DNA of 64,000 bases, from positions 1 through 64,000 of the forward strand of contig JBBDJH010000009.1 of the NCBI GenBank assembly GCA_040879985.1, in the 5' to 3' direction. The DNA comes from VRUE01 sp040879985. Its GTDB lineage: Bacteria > Actinomycetota > Thermoleophilia > Solirubrobacterales > 70-9. Below, one piece after another: positions 60,855-64,000 of this stretch. Below the pieces are notes generated by a model that had not been told where the DNA came from, made no database searches, and worked only from the letters and a program-made list of their open reading frames with translations. Every line of letters begins with the position of its first letter. The first letter of the stretch is position 1. Made by a program: the position numbers and the translations under genes.

Positions 60855-61109
60855 CTACTGCCGCTCCTCTTCTTCGGACTCCTGCGTCGCCTGCGGCAGC
60901 CCGACCTCCTCCTCGTGGTGCTCTTCCTCGTGCTGGGAGTGGAGCACCGCGAAGCTGCTCGAGAGGCCGATCAGCACGACGAACCAGACCACCACGACGG
61001 GGGTCGCCCGAGCGGGGAACTTCTTCAGCCGCAGGGCGGCGAAGCTGAACACGACCGCCGAGAGGGCGAGGGCGATCCCGGAGACGTAGAAGATCAACTC
61101 GTAATCCAT
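60855..61109 (-). CDS. Small membrane protein with His/Glu-rich tail
   Basis: 84 aa. Two hydrophobic segments (about 4-26 and 36-58) separated by a short basic loop, then a tail rich in Glu and His (HSQHEEEHHEEE and following). I do not recognise the family. TAGGAT lies 9 nt before the ATG, and the codon bias fits a real gene. The tail might bind metal ions, but this is inference. It sits between miaB and the RNase Y-like gene. Confidence 0.6.
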   Translation of the reverse strand: MDYELIFYVSGIALALSAVVFSFAALRLKKFPARATPVVVVWFVVLIGLSSSFAVLHSQHEEEHHEEEVGLPQATQESEEEERQ

Positions 61110-61140
61110 GCCGGCGGCATCCTATCCATTGGAGACGACC

Positions 61141-62391
61141 TCAGCGGGCGTAGTTGGTCGCGCGGCTCTCGCGGATAACGGTGATCTTGATCCGGCCCGG
61201 ATAGCTCACCTCGCGCTCGACCGCGGCGGCGATCTCGTGCGAGATCAGGGCCGCCCGCTCGTCGTCGACCTCGCCCGGGTCGACCATCACCCGCATCTCG
61301 CGGCCGGCCTGCATCGCGTAGACCTTTTCCACCCCGGGGTGGCGGGAGGCGAGCTGCTCGAGCTCGCGCAGGCGAGCCACATAGCCGTCCAGGGAGCTGC
61401 CGCGGGCGCCCGGCCGGGCGCCCGAGAGGGCATCGGCCGCCTGCACGATCACCGCCTCGACCGTGCGCGGCTCGACCTCGTCGTGATGGGCCTCGATGGC
61501 GTGGGCCACCTCCTCGCTCTCGCCGTAGCGACGGGCGAGGCGGGCGCCGGCCTCGGCGTGGGTTCCCTCGACCTCGTGGCCGACGGCCTTGCCGACGTCG
61601 TGCAGCAGCGCCGCCCGCTTGGCGATGTCGCCGGCGCCGCCGAGCTCGACCGCGATCAGCGACGCCAGGTAGGAGCTCTCGAGCAGGTGCGCGAGCACGT
61701 TCTGCCCGTAGCTGGTCCGGAACTGCAACCTGCCGAGCAGGTCGATCAGGCGCGGGTGGACGCCGTTCACGTTGGCGTCCAAGACCGCCCTCTCCCCCTC
61801 TTCGACGACCCGCTCCTCGATTTCTTCGCTGGCCTGCTCGAAAGCCTCCTCGCAGCGGGCCGGGTGGATGCGGCCGTCGGCGACCAGCCGCTCGAGGGTC
61901 AGCCGGGCGATCTCGCGACGCATGCCGTCGAAGCTCGAGAGGCGCACCGCGGATGGCGTGTCGTCGACGATGATGTCGACCCCGGTGAGCTGCTCGAGCG
62001 CCTGGATGTTGCGGCCGTCGCGGCCGATCACCCTGCCCTTCATCGCGTCGTCGGGCAGGCGGACGAGCTGCGTCGCGGTCCGCATCGCGTGCGGCGCGGC
62101 GAGACGCTGCGTCGCCGTGGCGAGGATCTCGCGGGCGCGTCGCTCGGCCTCCTGGCGGGTCTCCTGCTCGATCTTGCGCAGAGCGAGGCCCGCCTGCCGC
62201 CGCGCGTCGGCCTCGACTTCGTCGCGCAGCATCCGCCGCGCCTCCTCGGCGGTCAGCGAGGAGATCCGTTCCAGCTCGGCACGCCGCAACCCGGCGAGTT
62301 GAGCGTCCAGCGCCTCCAGCCGGTCCAGAGCCGAGGCAGGCTCCGAGCCGTTGCCGCGTGACAGGGGCCACGACGGCATGCTGAATTTCAT
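61141..62391 (-). CDS. rny: RNase Y-like KH-HD phosphodiesterase without membrane anchor
   Basis: 416 aa against about 520 for RNase Y. A helical N-terminal part (about 20-95), KH domain with MKGRVIGRDGRNIQALEQLTGVDIIVDD (about 117-144), and HD domain with KRAALLHDVGKAVGHEVEGTHAEAG containing the His-Asp metal pair. The N-terminal transmembrane helix and most of the coiled coil of canonical RNase Y are absent, so the enzyme should be cytosolic. Initiates mRNA decay. Lies downstream of recA in the usual recA-rny order. TACTCT 8 nt before the ATG. Confidence 0.9.
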   Translation of the reverse strand: MKFSMPSWPLSRGNGSEPASALDRLEALDAQLAGLRRAELERISSLTAEEARRMLRDEVEADARRQAGLALRKIEQETRQEAERRAREILATATQRLAAPHAMRTATQLVRLPDDAMKGRVIGRDGRNIQALEQLTGVDIIVDDTPSAVRLSSFDGMRREIARLTLERLVADGRIHPARCEEAFEQASEEIEERVVEEGERAVLDANVNGVHPRLIDLLGRLQFRTSYGQNVLAHLLESSYLASLIAVELGGAGDIAKRAALLHDVGKAVGHEVEGTHAEAGARLARRYGESEEVAHAIEAHHDEVEPRTVEAVIVQAADALSGARPGARGSSLDGYVARLRELEQLASRHPGVEKVYAMQAGREMRVMVDPGEVDDERAALISHEIAAAVEREVSYPGRIKITVIRESRATNYAR

Positions 62392-62432
62392 CTACGCCAA
62401 GAGTACTCCCGTAGACGCGTTTGTCTAATCGG

Positions 62433-63572
62433 CTAGGCGGCCTGGGCCTCTGCCACGGGGGGCGCCGGCTGCTCCGGCTTCCGCTCCCCGGCCGCGAGCT
62501 CGGGCTCGACGGCGGGCTCGGCAGCCGGAACGACGTTCTCGCTGCCGATGCCGAGCGCGGTGCGGATCTTGGTCTCGATCTCGCTCGCGATCTCCGGGTT
62601 CTCGACGAGGAACTGTTTGGCGTTGTTGCGCCCCTGGCCGAGCCGGGTCTTGCCGTAGGAGAAGAACGAGCCCGATTTCTGCACCAGGTCGTGCTCGATG
62701 CCGAAGTCGAGCAGGCCGCCCTCGCGGGAGATGCCGACCCCGTACTCGATATCGAACTCGGCCTGGCGAAAGGGCGAGGCGACCTTGTTCTTGACGACCT
62801 TGACCCGCACGCGGTTACCGACCGCCTCGGTGCCTTCCTTGAGGGTCTCGATGCGGCGGATGTCGAGCCGCTGCGAGGAGTAGAACTTCAGCGCCCGCCC
62901 ACCCGGCTGGGTCTCCGGCGAGCCGAACTGGACGCCGACTTTTTCGCGGATCTGGTTGGTGAAGACGCAGACGGTGTTGGTCCGGTTGAGGTTGCCGGCC
63001 AGTTTGCGCATCGCCTGCGACATCAGCCGGGCCTGCAGGCCGACCGTCGTGTCGCCGATCTGGCCGTCCAACTCGGCTTTCGGCGTCAGCGCCGCGACCG
63101 AGTCGATCGCGACGACGTCGATCGCCGCCGAGGCGATCAGGCGGTCGGCGATCTGCAGCGCCTGCTCGCCGTAGTCGGGCTGGGAGACGAGCAGCTCGTC
63201 GGTGTCGACGCCGATCTTGCGCGCGTAGGAAGGATCGATCGCGTGCTCGGTGTCGATGAAGGCGCAGATCCCGCCGCGGCTCTGCGCTTCGGCGATGATG
63301 TGGTAGATCAGCGTCGTCTTGCCCGAGGACTCCGGGCCGAAGATCTCGACGATCCGCCCGCGCGGCACGCCGCCGATGCCCAGCGCCAGGTCGAGCGCGA
63401 GCGCCCCGGTCGGGATCGCCGGGATCTTGATCGTCGCGTCGGCGCCGAGCCGCATCAGCGCGCCCTGCCCGAAGTCGCGCTCGATCTGGGTCACGGCCGC
63501 CGCGAGCGCCGCGTCCTTGGCCTTGGCCTGCTTGGCCGAGGCGTCTTTCAGTGCCGCTTTCTTGTCTGCCAT
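62433..63572 (-). CDS. recA: Recombinase RecA
   Basis: 379 aa from the ATG at 63572; a longer frame to 63686 is not conserved. Strand-exchange ATPase and SOS co-protease. P-loop EIFGPESSGKTTLIYHIIAEAQ, DTEHAIDPSYARKIGVDTDELLVSQPDYGEQALQIADRL, VAIDSVAALTPKAEL, L2-loop FTNQIREKVGVQFGSPETQPGGRALKFYSS. The last ~35 residues are an Ala/Glu/Pro tail. The typical actinobacterial SOS box was not found in the upstream 110 bp. Confidence 0.98.
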   Translation of the reverse strand: MADKKAALKDASAKQAKAKDAALAAAVTQIERDFGQGALMRLGADATIKIPAIPTGALALDLALGIGGVPRGRIVEIFGPESSGKTTLIYHIIAEAQSRGGICAFIDTEHAIDPSYARKIGVDTDELLVSQPDYGEQALQIADRLIASAAIDVVAIDSVAALTPKAELDGQIGDTTVGLQARLMSQAMRKLAGNLNRTNTVCVFTNQIREKVGVQFGSPETQPGGRALKFYSSQRLDIRRIETLKEGTEAVGNRVRVKVVKNKVASPFRQAEFDIEYGVGISREGGLLDFGIEHDLVQKSGSFFSYGKTRLGQGRNNAKQFLVENPEIASEIETKIRTALGIGSENVVPAAEPAVEPELAAGERKPEQPAPPVAEAQAA

Positions 63573-63682
63573 CTCATCCGCCTTCCTGCATTTGGAGAGG
63601 GAACCGTAGTCATGGCCGCGGACGCTACGGGGCCCCGGCGCACGGTTGGCGCGGCAGTCGTAAGAAATCTGCGCAGGCTCTG
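63573..63682. other. cinA-recA intergenic region
   Basis: 110 bp between the cinA stop and the recA ATG on the minus strand. A GGAAGG ribosome-binding-like site lies about 10 nt before recA. I see no GAAC-N4-GTTC LexA box and no clear sigma-A promoter. Confidence 0.5.
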
Positions 63683-64000
63683 TCACAGAGGCGTGTCCCC
63701 GTCGCCCAGCAGCGAGCGCAGCAGGTGCATCGCGACCAGCGCCGAGCGTTCGCGGATGTCCTCGCGGCTGCCGGGGATGACCGGGTCGCGGGCGATCGTC
63801 GTGCCGTCGGCGAGGCGGGCGTCGAAGCAGACGTAGCCGACCGGCTTCTCCTCCGTGCCGCCGTCGGGGCCGGCGATGCCGGTGATCGAGACCGCGACGT
63901 CGGCGCCGAAGCGCCGCAGCGCCCCCCGCGACATCTCCGCCGCCACCTCGGGAGAGACGGCGCCGTGCGCCTCGATCGAGGCCGGGTCGACACCGAGCAG
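63683..64000 (-). CDS. cinA: CinA-type nicotinamide-nucleotide amidase, C-terminal part (partial)
   Basis: The last 105 codons; the 5' part lies beyond the window. The frame is open to the edge (LLGVDPASIEAHGAVSPEVAAEMSRGALRRFGADVAVSITGIAGPDGGTEEKPVGYVCF), matching the CinA C-terminal domain, which deamidates nicotinamide mononucleotide. cinA next to recA is a conserved arrangement. Whether the N-terminal MoCF-like domain is present cannot be seen. Confidence 0.92.
   Translation of the reverse strand: MLGVDPASIEAHGAVSPEVAAEMSRGALRRFGADVAVSITGIAGPDGGTEEKPVGYVCFDARLADGTTIARDPVIPGSREDIRERSALVAMHLLRSLLGDGDTPL

Noticed and set aside
63573..63682. LexA/SOS box upstream of recA
   Set aside because: No GAAC-N4-GTTC or close variant was found by eye on either strand.

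Overview
This 64 kb window is high-GC DNA that reads as a chromosomal backbone segment of a Gram-positive actinobacterium, most probably a deep branch such as class Thermoleophilia (Solirubrobacterales-like). The assignment is an inference from gene content: SepF, MurT/GatD, a GarA-like FHA protein beside its MerR regulator, an RsiG-type protein, a VKOR/DsbA pair, a wax ester synthase/DGAT and the order rpsB-tsf-pyrH-frr-uppS-cdsA-dxr-rseP-ispG-proS. No 16S comparison could be run. No phage, plasmid, complete insertion sequence, CRISPR array or tRNA gene was seen.

Layout. 1-3780: the end of an rRNA operon (16S 3' end, spacer without tRNA, 23S, 5S), followed by a large inverted repeat. 4.0-5.1 kb: a short ORF and a membrane-anchored hydrolase, divergent from murA. 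6.5-13.3 kb: histidine operon hisZ-G-D-B-H-A-F plus cca, mostly joined by 4-base start/stop overlaps. 13.3-17.6 kb: division and envelope genes (pgeF, yggS, sepF, proC, yggT, lspA, rluD-like). 17.7-27.7 kb: translation, isoprenoid and lipid genes from rpsB to pgsA. 27.7-29.3 kb: a regulatory trio (RsiG-like, FHA, MerR) behind a sigma-A-type promoter that carries an inverted repeat. 29.3-48.9 kb: lipid, redox and hydrolase genes (AGPS-like oxidase, NadE, WS/DGAT, DinB, CcdA, SCP-x-like thiolase, SDR, methyltransferases, DsbA/VKOR, peroxiredoxin, cyclophilin, lipid kinase). 47.6-50.4 kb: murT-methyltransferase-gatD. 50.5-64 kb: an RTX-like secreted protein, dut, hflX, an epimerase, an MBL hydrolase, dapL, dapF, miaA, miaB, an RNase Y-like gene, recA and the end of cinA.

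Two features stand out. First, intergenic palindromic elements occur in at least two families. Family 1 has three copies, each with a 73-nt conserved core between perfectly complementary arms of 19-21 nt whose sequence differs at each locus; the inner stem of one copy shows compensatory changes. Family 2 has two clear copies and one doubtful copy. A separate long hairpin lies in frame inside pgeF, and another large inverted repeat follows the 5S gene. Second, about twenty start codons are preceded at 6-9 nt by a TANNNT hexamer with little room for a leader, which suggests widespread leaderless transcription.

Enzyme oddities visible in the translations are: DapF with both catalytic cysteines replaced by serine; MurA with Asp117 in place of the fosfomycin-reactive Cys; a prolyl-tRNA synthetase without the INS editing domain; a MiaA lacking much of its insertion region; an RNase Y-like protein without a membrane anchor; and an abi-like gene broken by an internal deletion.
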